Shown here piece after piece: positions 54,064 to 63,125 of a stretch of 64,000 bases of DNA. A program made the translations under genes and the position numbers. The stretch spans positions 2,976,001 to 3,040,000 of the forward strand of contig NZ_CP072453.1 of the NCBI RefSeq assembly GCF_019343475.1, written 5' to 3'. Positions within the stretch are counted from its first letter, which is position 1, and the number at the start of each line of letters is the position of its first letter. Below the pieces are notes generated by a model. That model saw nothing but the letters and a program-made list of their open reading frames with translations. It searched no databases and was not told the origin of the DNA. The stretch comes from Providencia sp. R33 (lineage in GTDB: Bacteria > Pseudomonadota > Gammaproteobacteria > Enterobacterales > Enterobacteriaceae).

Positions 54064-54672
54064 TTGTCACGAGAGTGGCAATAATCAATATAAAACCTAC
54101 AAAGAACATTCTTCAATATTATTTCAGTTTCATATTACGAATTTAAATTTCAATTTAATAAACGATGTAAATATATAAATAACAGCCATCATGCATATAT
54201 TAAAAATACCAAATTCAGATATAAAACACGAATAAAAAAGACCAAATCTTTCCAATGAAACATTTATATTAACAACCTCAATATAAGTGTAACAAACAAT
54301 GAATGCATTGCTCGAAATTTAGGTTTACCCCTTAAAATCAACCCAAAAATAACAAGAACTTTAAAACCATAATCAATCAAAACATCGAAATATAATTCTG
54401 ACCATATGATAAAAAATAATTGTTTTTGAATTATAACTTCAAAAAATGAATCGATTGCACTCTTTTTTTGTGTATTGCGAATAGGCATCATCTATTAATA
54501 TCATCAAATTAATCCGCCATAAATATTGGTAATAATAAACTCATCCTTGTTTAATAGGTACTAGGAAACCGTTCAGGTTCTCTTTTAAACTCGTTAAGCG
54601 AGCACTATATATAAAATAATCCTATTAATGAAAATAATTTATCTAGTCAACATTAATTTATTTGGAGGAGGA
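54064..54672. other. AT-rich gene-free stretch before the HTH gene
   Basis: About 600 bases are markedly AT-rich. Short reading frames here have no ribosome site or family signature that I recognise. The place of cutA and dsbD between dcuA and yjdC in E. coli is taken by this stretch and the HTH gene. Confidence 0.6.
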
Positions 54673-54966
54673 ATGTTAAGTACTCAACGAAATGATAATA
54701 CCAATGTTTCTATTTATATTGGAACTTATTTAAAACGCCGTAGAAAAGCAGTTGGTTTAACAGGTGCGCAATTAGCATCACGGTTAAGTATTAGCCAGCA
54801 GCAAGTTTCTCGTTACGAAAGAGGTAAAAATGCCATCACCATGCAAGGTCTGTTGGATATTTTACAAGCTCTTGAGCTAAGAAAGCATGATGTCGATGAT
54901 TTTATGAAGAAAATTTTTCAGTTTTACTATATCGATGTTGCGCTAGAGGTGAATTTGATTAACTAA
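54673..54966 (+). CDS. XRE-type HTH regulator (MrpJ-like)
   Basis: This 97-residue protein has a Cro/C1-type HTH at about residues 15-70: IGTYLKRRRKAVGLTGAQLASRLS, SQQQVSRYERGKNAITMQ. The start at 54673 follows GGAGGAGG. MrpJ-type fimbrial repressor/activators of Morganellaceae have this size and fold and are usually found near chaperone-usher clusters, and such clusters lie 1.5 kb downstream. The assignment to MrpJ is a context inference. Confidence 0.8.
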   Translation: MLSTQRNDNTNVSIYIGTYLKRRRKAVGLTGAQLASRLSISQQQVSRYERGKNAITMQGLLDILQALELRKHDVDDFMKKIFQFYYIDVALEVNLIN

Positions 54967-55189
54967 GACTCCAATCTAAATTTGAAATAACTCATTGATT
55001 TAGATTCAGGGGGGATAATTCCCCCTCCTGTTTTTCATGTTTAATATCATTATATTTCACAAAAAATGATAATTCCTCAAGCTACATACCTTTCCTATCA
55101 ACGAGTTGTTCTCAAAGTAAACCGCTATAATTCAGCATTGATCATTGCTATGATGAAAAAAAACAGACCTCATGGTGATGGAGTTCACA

Positions 55190-55768
55190 ATGCCTATCCA
55201 ACGCGAAACGATTTTAAGCCATGCATTAAACCAATTGGAAATTCAGGGTTTATCCGCATCAACAGAAAATTTACTCAGTGAAATTGAATCTGATTTTTCG
55301 ACTATTCGCCAATTTTGGCCTGATGATGAAGCGCTTGTTTATGATTGCCTACGTTTTCATGGGCAGCAAATTGAAATTTGGCAGCGCCAAACCCTCCTAG
55401 ATGAAGCCCTAGGCCCACATCAGAAGCTAATGGCTCGTTACCAACAACTTTCAGAGAAAGTCAGTGAGGGGCGATTCCCAGGCTGTTTATTTATCTCTGC
55501 TTGTAATTATTACCCAGATTCCGATCACCCCATTCATCAACTCAGCCGTCTGCAAAAAGAAAATTCATTCAACTTCACCAAAGAGTTATTAGATGAGCTC
55601 GATATTGAAGACTCTGAGCTTGTCGCCAATCAAATGGAGCTAGTACTTGAAGGGTGTTTAAACAGATTGTTAGTTCAACGTGACATTCAAGATGTTGAAA
55701 TAGCGCAACACCTTTCTGAAGATATTTTGACGATTGCGTTATGCCGGAAAAAAGGTGCTCTAAGCTAA
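55190..55768 (+). CDS. yjdC: TetR-like transcriptional regulator YjdC
   Basis: This 192-residue TetR-like protein has strong similarity to E. coli YjdC: MPIQRETILSHALNQLEIQG, PDDEALVYDCLRFHGQQIEIW (in part), GCLFISACNYYPDSDHPIHQL, QMELVLEGCLNRLLV. The target is unknown. The start chosen aligns with YjdC; earlier in-frame starts are not conserved. In E. coli yjdC is next to dsbD, and pheU is nearby; here tRNA-Phe follows by 126 bases. Confidence 0.92.
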   Translation: MPIQRETILSHALNQLEIQGLSASTENLLSEIESDFSTIRQFWPDDEALVYDCLRFHGQQIEIWQRQTLLDEALGPHQKLMARYQQLSEKVSEGRFPGCLFISACNYYPDSDHPIHQLSRLQKENSFNFTKELLDELDIEDSELVANQMELVLEGCLNRLLVQRDIQDVEIAQHLSEDILTIALCRKKGALS

Positions 55769-55855
55769 AAAAGCATCATTCGCGCGTTAAACCACCACCT
55801 TTTGCTGAAAAAGAAAACATTCAGCAAAAAAATGCGTTTTTTTATGAAAAACTCA

Positions 55856-55884
55856 TTGACGCAAACAGCTGAATACGGTTTAAT
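55856..55884 (+). promoter_or_regulatory. Promoter of tRNA-Phe
   Basis: TTGACG and TTTAAT are 17 bases apart, followed by a GC-rich GCGCCCC discriminator and the tRNA start 11 bases later, the typical stable-RNA promoter under stringent control. Confidence 0.85.
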
Positions 55885-55894
55885 GCGCCCCGTT

Positions 55895-55970
55895 GCCCGG
55901 ATAGCTCAGTCGGTAGAGCAGGGGATTGAAAATCCCCGTGTCCTTGGTTCGATTCCGAGTCCGGGCACCA
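55895..55970 (+). tRNA. tRNA-Phe (anticodon GAA)
   Basis: This 76-base gene, with encoded CCA, folds as a canonical tRNA: acceptor GCCCGGA with TCCGGGC, D-arm GCTC, anticodon stem GGGGA..TCCCC with GAA at 55928-55930, and TTCGATTC in the T-arm. It corresponds to E. coli pheU/pheV. The 3' end is a common island integration site, and an integrase relic lies 195 bases downstream. Confidence 0.97.
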
Positions 55971-55980
55971 CTATTTAAAG

Positions 55981-56004
55981 AACCCGCCCAAAAGGCGGGT
56001 TTTT
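55981..56004 (+). terminator. tRNA-Phe terminator
   Basis: AACCCGCC and GGCGGGTT form an eight-pair stem with a five-base loop followed by more T, ten bases after the tRNA. Confidence 0.93.
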
Positions 56005-56164
56005 GCTTTTCAGGTTAATGAAAATTAACACCCTCTCCCAAAACGCCAGCTCAACTGATTTCCATTCTACTCAGCCCTCTGCAATATCACTGTGCGACTA
56101 TAATTTTAAGCATGTGATAATTCGGCAGGATTTTTTACCCGCGTTATCCCTCAGGAAGCTAGCT

Positions 56165-56440
56165 ATGGCTTTAACTGGCGCTAAAATTTGGGTCGCGAAA
56201 CCCTAGGAATTAACTGATAGCGCACTCTAAGTACTGGCAATTACGCTATCGTTATTTAGATAAGAGAAAACCTTAGCGTTAGGGTTATCCCCTAACGTTT
56301 CTTTATCAGAAGCACTGCTGAAGCAAGAAAGCTGATTGCTGATGGCATTGACCCCTGTGAACAAAAACGCGTGGCTAAATTTTGAAACGATTGCAAAACA
56401 ATAGCGAGCCAGTAATGAAAACGGCGACACGATTACCTTC
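56165..56440 (+). pseudogene. Decayed P4-type tyrosine integrase
   Basis: The start MALTGAKIWVAKP at 56165 closely matches the N-terminus of P4-family integrases (MALTDTKIRAAKP). After a stop codon and an apparent deletion of about 20 codons, another frame reads SKYWQLRYRYLDKRKTLALG and LSPNVSLSEA. A further shift gives ARKLIADGIDPCEQKRVAKF, then FETIAKQ-stop-RASN. All are N-terminal-domain segments of this integrase family, in order. At least three lesions are present and the catalytic C-terminal domain is missing. It lies about 195 bases past tRNA-Phe. The identification rests on stepwise reading of several frames. Confidence 0.83.
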
Positions 56441-56527
56441 TATTTTTCATAAAAATAAACCGAGGGTTCGCCATTTAGCCCATATTCAATCAGAACTTCG
56501 CTGAAACGATGTTCAGCGAAAGAACGA

Positions 56528-57619
56528 TTAACGCATAATAATTGAGAGCTCTACACTACCGCTGACTTTACCTGTTGTACCTTCTCCATAGGAGTAAAGC
56601 TCATAAACAATCTCATTATTGAAACTGGTTGTTGGTTGGTTTGATGATATTGTTGATAAATCTATTGGCGTTTGGTCAAGGGGGATGGCGATATTGTTTG
56701 AGCCTTTTTTGGCAAACAACCTAACAAAAGCCCCTGGCTTATTTTTGGAATCTAATAAGTTAACATCGAATAAATTACCTGCATAATACTGAGGTTTTAC
56801 GTTCGCTGAAATCGCAATAGTCGCGTTTGAAGGGTTCTTATTTTGATTGCAAGTTACATTCATATTATTCGTCACACTGGCAAGCAATTCCTCATAATAA
56901 TCCCCTGAACTTTGTGCGCCAAAGTTGACGTAAGTCGGTGTGTTTAGTGTACATGTTAGGCCAGATACAATGATCTCAATGGGCTCGTCCTTGGATACTA
57001 ATCGTTCACCTACGGAACCTGTTCCAGGATTTTGAATAGAGATACCGATATCATTCAGTAAGTAATATGTCCCACTTTTTTGTTTACCTGTACCATAAAC
57101 TAACAGCCTTCCAGTCGCTTTTACTTTGTGACGAATGGAGCCTGTTTGCGGGGTTGTTTGGTAAGGAGACCAAAGGCAATCACCAATTCCGAGACGCTGG
57201 TTTGTTTCCGAGCCCCAGCCATTAAAATGCCCAGTAACGGTATCAATGTAAAAGTTATTCGCGGGAACTACTCGGTCATCAACAAACGTGAATTCTGGGA
57301 CCAGCATGATTTCACGGTCACCGACGGGGATGCCTCTCACCCCGTCAATACTCATTAGAACACCATAACCTTCTGAGCATAAATTAATGGCATTGTTATA
57401 GAGGTTATATAATTGAACATAATAGAAATTACCTAAAGGGTCTCCTGCGGGCCCATTGGTGACATGAGTGACGCTGGCCGTATAACTACCAAGGACACCA
57501 ATCAAACCCCGGCCATTAAATACTTGGATTGTGCTTGAAAGACTGGGCGCTGCTGTCACTAATAGTATACTTAGCAAAAGATAGTGTTTTAATAATTTTA
57601 TAATATTCATGACGGTCAT
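56528..57619 (-). CDS. Fimbrial tip adhesin-like protein
   Basis: This 363-residue secreted protein is of the two-domain adhesin type: a signal peptide at the N-terminus (IIKLLKHYLLLSILLVTAAPSLSS in part), an N-terminal putative receptor-binding domain of about 200 residues, and a C-terminal pilin-like domain beginning SGLTCTLNTPTYVNFGAQSS with a Cys pair and the terminal GSVELSIIMR. The start at 57619 follows AAGAGA; 57643 is possible but lacks a ribosome site. It is the last gene of the usher cluster. The ligand is unknown. Confidence 0.82.
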   Translation of the reverse strand: MTVMNIIKLLKHYLLLSILLVTAAPSLSSTIQVFNGRGLIGVLGSYTASVTHVTNGPAGDPLGNFYYVQLYNLYNNAINLCSEGYGVLMSIDGVRGIPVGDREIMLVPEFTFVDDRVVPANNFYIDTVTGHFNGWGSETNQRLGIGDCLWSPYQTTPQTGSIRHKVKATGRLLVYGTGKQKSGTYYLLNDIGISIQNPGTGSVGERLVSKDEPIEIIVSGLTCTLNTPTYVNFGAQSSGDYYEELLASVTNNMNVTCNQNKNPSNATIAISANVKPQYYAGNLFDVNLLDSKNKPGAFVRLFAKKGSNNIAIPLDQTPIDLSTISSNQPTTSFNNEIVYELYSYGEGTTGKVSGSVELSIIMR

Positions 57620-57633
57620 ATTATTTATCTCTT

Positions 57634-60207
57634 TTATTGGCATGACAGGTTTAAATTACGCAGAGATGAATAGGCATTTTCTGCAGAAGTGCTAATATCA
57701 AATGGGGCATGACAAGTTTGATTGTCATCTTTACCCCACTTAATGACCAATATTCCTTTTTCTGGTAACCCACTCAAATAAACGCGGCCATTGTCACCCA
57801 CAATACCGGATATTGTATTGTGATTAGGCGTGTCACTATCTTGTTTTAATGAAGCAATCGCACCCATCGGGATAGAATTTTTGCTCGTTAATGTAAACAT
57901 AACTTGATAGCCTTTTACGGTGTTAAAGTTAGCTCTGACCACCGCCCCTTTTGTTGGATACAAGTTAATTGATGTTTCTTTACTTTCTACATTCTCTGGC
58001 AAGGTGTTCACATCGAGACTGGCTATGTTTTGGGTATAGTCAGAAAGGTGAGGTACGATGGCATACCCGCGTGAGTCTACCGTTGTACTGCCGTTATTAA
58101 TCGTGGTGCCTGCTGCTTGCGGTGCATAAATAATTGCAGCAGAATTCCCTAAATATTGACTCAATGCGATACCGCCTTGATGAACCACAAGGCCACCAGA
58201 ACCGTTCACATACATCAATTGATTTTCTTTAGAATAGCTGTAGCCACCACCGATATAACCTTTATTGCCTTGGTAACCTAAGTTAATTGAGCTATTCAAT
58301 TTCTGATCGCGATTATCGCTGTTTTCATTAAGCTGATAAGTCAGTTTATTATCTAAGAATTGACCATTGATCCCAGTTTGCTGATAAGTTCTACCTGAAT
58401 TGTCATGGCTCAATTGGAAGTTACTGTAAATATTTTGGACGTCTTTATTTTCACTAAAAAGACTAAATGGGATGCTAATATTAAAGCTAACTTGTTTGTT
58501 TTCAGGCCAGTCGCCTTTTCCTTCGCTTCGGCTAATACTGTAGTCTAAGCCATAGTTTATACCGCGATAGAAACCATTATAGCCAATACCTAAGGTCGTA
58601 ATCGTTTCTTTACGTCCCCAGTAATCACTGCGCATTCCGCGAAAATAAACGGATCCCCATTCACCCAGAGACTGGTTGATGTAAGACTGCAAACTACTGC
58701 GTTGTCGACCTGCTAGCCATGGTGCCGCATTATCTTTTAAGGTGTAACCCGCTTGGTTGAAATCCGCGAAACTATAATAATCTTTTGTCGAATAACGCAA
58801 TGCTGTCAGGTCAACGGATGTACCACTCTCTGATAAGTTTTTAGAGTAACGAACACGGAAGGATTGGCCTTGCTTATTTTCATCATTGATTTTCGTGGAA
58901 GCATGGGTAATATCCATCGACATCGCCCCGAAAGTTCCAAGAGAGAAGCCGGTTCCGATAATTCCTGTCCAGTATTGGTCGGCACCGAGCATTCCCGTAT
59001 AAATCGTGACAGCTTTAGGTAGACCGTAAATTAAGGTCCCCATAATAAAGTTACGCTCTTTGGAACCTTGTGTTATTCCGCCATTATATTTCCCTGCAGA
59101 AATTTCATACTTCGCACCACCCGCTCTTTGCATTACCGGTAGGGATGAGAATGACTGGGTAAATACACGAGTACTCCCGTCTTCTTCTTGTATGGAAACC
59201 TCTAAGTCACCCGCGGTACCTGTTGGATAAATATCATTAATAATAAATGGACCAGGAGCCACATACGTTTGGTAAATGGTATTTCCATTTTGCGTGATGG
59301 TAATACGGGAGTTCGAATTTGCTATCCCGCGTATTTGTGGCGCGAATCCGCGATTGCCTTTGGCTTCCATTTGCTCGTTCGATAGCAAGCGAACCCCTTT
59401 GAGTGGCACGCTATCAAGTACATCATTTTGAGTGCTGGTTTCACCCATCACGATTTCAGAATTTAACGCGTGGATATCACGAGAAACCGTTGTATTAGAA
59501 AATTGATTTTGGTTGTAGGTGGTTTTATTACCCGCATACTTAGCTTCATTATCCATATAAAGATAATTTGAGCGCAGGCGCCATGCACCTAAATTTATGC
59601 CACCATTTAAATTCACATAAATAGATTGATTCTTGGTTTTTCCAGACGATGAACTGCCATTGTATTGTTGTTTACTGCCATTTATTTGGTAATTCATTAA
59701 AAACGCAGGGATCCCTTGGTCCAATAACTCCGCAGGAACAGCACCTCTCTCACTTTGGCGCATCGCAATTTGAGGGATATTTAAATTCAAACTTAATTTA
59801 GCAACATTAAATTGTACCTGAGAATCAGGTATTATCGTTTCTAACGAATTGATTGGCTCGTTATGGGGTAATGCTTTTAATTTAGGAATAGACTGTATAT
59901 TTACACCTAAACTTTCCAATAATTCAGGTGTAATTTCGGGTGTAACTTCACCTTTATCATTAGCTGCAAAAAATATTTCATGTTGGCCTTTATCTTCTTT
60001 ATTAATTTGTAACGATACAACATAGCGCCCAGGTTGAACAATATCGGGTTGAGTAAATGCAGAAAGGTCGATGTCATTAACATCGGTACCTTCTGGTAAA
60101 TTAAGTAGAGTCGGATCAAAATAAGGCGCAGAGTGAGCCATTCCACTAAATAAGTAGCAAGCTAACGCGAATGCAATAGGTTTTAATAAAAATGATTGAT
60201 GTTTCAT
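57634..60207 (-). CDS. Fimbrial usher, outer-membrane (FimD/PapC family)
   Basis: The usher assembles fimbriae at the outer membrane from chaperone-subunit complexes. The start MKHQSFLLKPIAFALACYLF after AGGATAAATAG gives a signal peptide ending SGMAHSA and 857 residues, the usual size. Domains in order: the N-terminal chaperone-binding domain (YFDPTLLNLPEGTDVNDIDL), a 24-strand barrel with the plug between, and two C-terminal domains, with a final Cys pair (QTCHAPFDI; LNLSCQ). It lies four bases after the chaperone gene. Confidence 0.93.
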   Translation of the reverse strand: MKHQSFLLKPIAFALACYLFSGMAHSAPYFDPTLLNLPEGTDVNDIDLSAFTQPDIVQPGRYVVSLQINKEDKGQHEIFFAANDKGEVTPEITPELLESLGVNIQSIPKLKALPHNEPINSLETIIPDSQVQFNVAKLSLNLNIPQIAMRQSERGAVPAELLDQGIPAFLMNYQINGSKQQYNGSSSSGKTKNQSIYVNLNGGINLGAWRLRSNYLYMDNEAKYAGNKTTYNQNQFSNTTVSRDIHALNSEIVMGETSTQNDVLDSVPLKGVRLLSNEQMEAKGNRGFAPQIRGIANSNSRITITQNGNTIYQTYVAPGPFIINDIYPTGTAGDLEVSIQEEDGSTRVFTQSFSSLPVMQRAGGAKYEISAGKYNGGITQGSKERNFIMGTLIYGLPKAVTIYTGMLGADQYWTGIIGTGFSLGTFGAMSMDITHASTKINDENKQGQSFRVRYSKNLSESGTSVDLTALRYSTKDYYSFADFNQAGYTLKDNAAPWLAGRQRSSLQSYINQSLGEWGSVYFRGMRSDYWGRKETITTLGIGYNGFYRGINYGLDYSISRSEGKGDWPENKQVSFNISIPFSLFSENKDVQNIYSNFQLSHDNSGRTYQQTGINGQFLDNKLTYQLNENSDNRDQKLNSSINLGYQGNKGYIGGGYSYSKENQLMYVNGSGGLVVHQGGIALSQYLGNSAAIIYAPQAAGTTINNGSTTVDSRGYAIVPHLSDYTQNIASLDVNTLPENVESKETSINLYPTKGAVVRANFNTVKGYQVMFTLTSKNSIPMGAIASLKQDSDTPNHNTISGIVGDNGRVYLSGLPEKGILVIKWGKDDNQTCHAPFDISTSAENAYSSLRNLNLSCQ

Positions 60208-60211
60208 TGTT

Positions 60212-60958
60212 CTATTTATCCTGATTATACACTTCAAGCTTTGTTGCTAATCCATACTCATTTAATACTCGCCATGTAATCTCTCCGGATACAGAAGCGG
60301 GTAATTCAATTTGTAGTTCTCCAAAAGGTTGGAGACTATGATTAAGTCGCTCAATCGGAATGGAATAAGAGCCAACCTGTAATGAAGCGAAAGTCATTGA
60401 TAAAGGTGTCGGGTTTTTAATAATTAATTTTTTATCATTTTGTGTGAATTTTAATGATGATACTTGGTTACCAATATTTATATTTTCAATTGCTTTTGGC
60501 CGATATAACATTTTTAAATAGATTGTCGGTGTTAAAATAAGGCCTGCACTTGATTGAAATTTAATATTTGATGTATCTGGTATCACCCTTAGCGCGATAT
60601 AAAAAATAGTTTCTCTGTCATTTGCTAGATTGCCATCACTGACTCTTTGGATCCGCCAATTAAATCGTTCATTGGTGTTTAAGCGATGTAATGGTGGAGT
60701 AATCAAAAAAGGGCTTTCTCCATTTTGACCATCAAGCGCAGGTAAGCCCGTCAGTGGATTAGAAGGAATAATCTGTGCTTGAATTAAAGCCGAATCTGCA
60801 GTTGCATTTTCTAACCCAGCCATAACGCCTTTTTTATTGGATTCTAAATAGATAATACGCTCAGGCGAAAAATTAAATCCTGTATCCATATTTGATGCTT
60901 GAGCTGCACTAACACTGATAATAAAGAAGAAAGCCCATAAATTTTTTACTACTGACAT
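60212..60958 (-). CDS. Periplasmic fimbrial chaperone (PapD family)
   Basis: This 248-residue chaperone donates a strand to fimbrial subunits in the periplasm. It has a signal peptide ending SAAQA, the F1-strand region FSPERIIYLESNKKG and the conserved LITPPLHRLN and NDRETIFYIALRVIP. The subunit-binding basic residues typical of PapD (Arg in PERIIY and Lys in KMLYRPKAIE) are visible. Its stop is four bases before the usher start. It overlaps the 3' end of the preceding chaperone relic by ten bases. Confidence 0.92.
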   Translation of the reverse strand: MSVVKNLWAFFFIISVSAAQASNMDTGFNFSPERIIYLESNKKGVMAGLENATADSALIQAQIIPSNPLTGLPALDGQNGESPFLITPPLHRLNTNERFNWRIQRVSDGNLANDRETIFYIALRVIPDTSNIKFQSSAGLILTPTIYLKMLYRPKAIENINIGNQVSSLKFTQNDKKLIIKNPTPLSMTFASLQVGSYSIPIERLNHSLQPFGELQIELPASVSGEITWRVLNEYGLATKLEVYNQDK

Positions 60959-61557
60959 GCCCCCCCCTTATTTTCTATGATAGAGCCTGAATTAACTTGG
61001 GTATCCCCACCGTAGTCATTAATCGCTTGCCAATCAATTTTTGTATTTGGCTCTAAACGGCTTGGTACAGAAACTTTTTGTTGGCTATAGGGTGATACCA
61101 TCAAACCAATAGCGTCGTTAATGACCATATTTTTAATAGACAAGTTGCTTAATGTAATAAAATAAGGTGAATCATTTATAATACAAAGACCATTTGAACT
61201 CGTGGGAAATTTTAATTTTTCAATTGCTATTTCTGATGAGTAACTTAATTTAGTCGGTCTATAAAATAATTTAATAACTAAACGGGTACCTATAGATAAT
61301 TGTGCCGCATCACTATTTATTAATTCTTGTGATACTCCAGGGATCGCTAGTGTACTAAAGTAGAAAATAGACTCTCGATCTTTGGGTAAATTATCTAATG
61401 AATTTTGAGGTAAACCCCTGTGCTTTCTATTTCCGCTGTTATTTCTAAAAAATTACCCGCGAAAGCATGTTGAGCTAAAGTGAAAATTAAACCGAAGAAA
61501 ATGACTTTATTTTTATGGTTTAGAGTATTTTTCCGATTTTTTTCAGAGCGATTGATT
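60949..61557 (-). pseudogene. Broken fimbrial chaperone gene
   Basis: The 3' part reads as a chaperone body: NSLDNLPKDRESIFYFSTLA, GTRLVIKLFYRPTKLSYSSE (in part) and the C-terminal WQAINDYGGDTQVNSGS. The 5' part reads a signal-peptide-like KNKVIFFGLIFTLAQHAFAG and then leaves the frame at about 61410 with a stop. Most of the first immunoglobulin domain, including the donor-strand motif, is missing. So the gene has an internal deletion plus a frameshift. It lies directly upstream of an intact chaperone and may be a decayed duplicate. Confidence 0.82.
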
Positions 61558-62365
61558 TTTTAAATCATAAAGATGCTCAATTGAGTTGTTCATGTTTACA
61601 CCATATAAGCGTTACCATTATTTACATATGGAAAAACATCCCCCATGAAAAGAGTCACCATAATTAGATGTGATGACTGTTATTTCTATTTTTTTGCGAT
61701 GTGCGAGAAAAAAACGTGTTGGAAGATAAGAGTATGAGGAACTGTTTTCAATTTTTTTGGACTGTTTTTGGGTTAAAAAATAAAATACGCCATTATTCAA
61801 ATAAAATATTATTGCTTTTCAGGGGTAAATTTTTTAAAAAAGAGAGAAAATCGAGGTGAACAATTTCTATTCGCCTAAAAAGCAAAAAAACACTGAAGAT
61901 AGGGGCATAAATGCGTGGTACTGGGCTCTGAATGAAACTCACAATTTAATACATTGATATACATTATCGTAATTGTAAGATAAAAGAGCCTTGGCTTGGG
62001 ATCCAAAAGTAAACGGCACTAAAAAATAGTGATAGAGAAACTGGAACTCGAGGGGATACATTAAAGTCTTGTTCAATGAAGAGCCAATGAGATGGCGTTT
62101 GCCATTGAATTCGTCCAGCATTTCACTGATGTTGGCATAGCTTGGCTATATTGAGCCATACCAACGCAAACACCAAAAGATGATAATGGGCTACCATTTA
62201 ACCTCTTTTGGTGGCATGACTTTTCCTAAAGAAGCAAACGATAGCCTTAGTGTTGCTCGCAGACATTATTTTTGCAATAAGCTCAAACTAGCCGTGTTTG
62301 ACAGCACACTTAACCTCTTTGAGATACCTTGTAGCGCTTTTATTCGTAGTTGTTTTTTGTGATTT
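61558..62365. other. Gene-free stretch between two fimbrial clusters
   Basis: About 800 bases with no gene I can support. The short frames on both strands lack ribosome sites and show no family signature. It is the place where subunit genes would normally lie between a chaperone and the next cluster, so it may hold a decayed pilin, but I could not confirm one. Confidence 0.55.
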
Positions 62366-63103
62366 TCATTGGTTTTTAACCAATGGTTGCAACTGACAAT
62401 TCTGAGCGCTATCACATTGATATTTATTAAATTTCAACCCACCAAAATCATCAATATAACCCACTTCAAAACTATTCCATGACGGATTTTTTAATGTCAC
62501 TGTAGTATCACTAAATGGCGCAATAATTGTCTCTGGGAAACTATTATCTTTGCTTCTATCTACATTAATATTCGTCACGATGATATTAAATGGTGTCGGG
62601 TTAGTTAGCTTAATGCTCCCGCCCTGCTTAGACACTTTCATATCACGTTGAAAATTCTTATCAGCTGAGACTTTGTAATCGATACCTTTTGGACGATAAA
62701 ACAGCTTTAAGCGCGATTGGATAGTAAATTGAACCGCATTCGCTTCTTTACCTTGAGGTGGAATACCTAATATGTTGAAATAAAGCAGGCTTTCCCTATC
62801 AGTTGGTAATGTATTTTGCCCATCCATATACGAAATTTTGATTTGTTTTTTCTGTTTAGGGCCAATTTTTTGTAAAAAAGGTAATGCAACTAACGAATTA
62901 GTCAGTTTTTCACCTTTTTGGTTTTCTATCCAAGTTTGCGCTAAAAATGAAGAAGCAGGATCTTGATTGTCAACAACGACACTTGTTCCACCCTCTGCTT
63001 CATTAAAAATAATACGGGTTCTATCTAATCCAAGTACTGCATATGCCTGACTCATTACGCTTGATAACAAAACAATGGAAAATACTTTTTTAAATAATGT
63101 CAT
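62366..63103 (-). CDS. Second periplasmic fimbrial chaperone (PapD family)
   Basis: This 245-residue chaperone has a signal peptide ending SQAYA, the N-terminal donor strand region LDRTRIIFNEAEGGTSVVVDNQD (in part), DRESLLYFNILGIPP and the C-terminal GYIDDFGGLKFNKYQC with an extra Cys pair. It is a different type from the chaperone at 60212 and belongs with the usher just upstream on the minus strand. GGTG lies before the ATG chosen. Confidence 0.92.
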   Translation of the reverse strand: MTLFKKVFSIVLLSSVMSQAYAVLGLDRTRIIFNEAEGGTSVVVDNQDPASSFLAQTWIENQKGEKLTNSLVALPFLQKIGPKQKKQIKISYMDGQNTLPTDRESLLYFNILGIPPQGKEANAVQFTIQSRLKLFYRPKGIDYKVSADKNFQRDMKVSKQGGSIKLTNPTPFNIIVTNINVDRSKDNSFPETIIAPFSDTTVTLKNPSWNSFEVGYIDDFGGLKFNKYQCDSAQNCQLQPLVKNQ

Positions 63104-63125
63104 TTTTTCACCCATTTAAATCACA

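Noticed and set aside
54264..54491. 75-codon minus-strand frame in the AT-rich gap
   Set aside because: No ribosome site, no recognisable family and atypical composition. It looks like a chance frame in AT-rich DNA.
61618..62362. Three short frames of about 60 codons between the fimbrial clusters
   Set aside because: They overlap on opposite strands, lack ribosome sites and match no pilin or transposase that I know. I left them as unexplained sequence.
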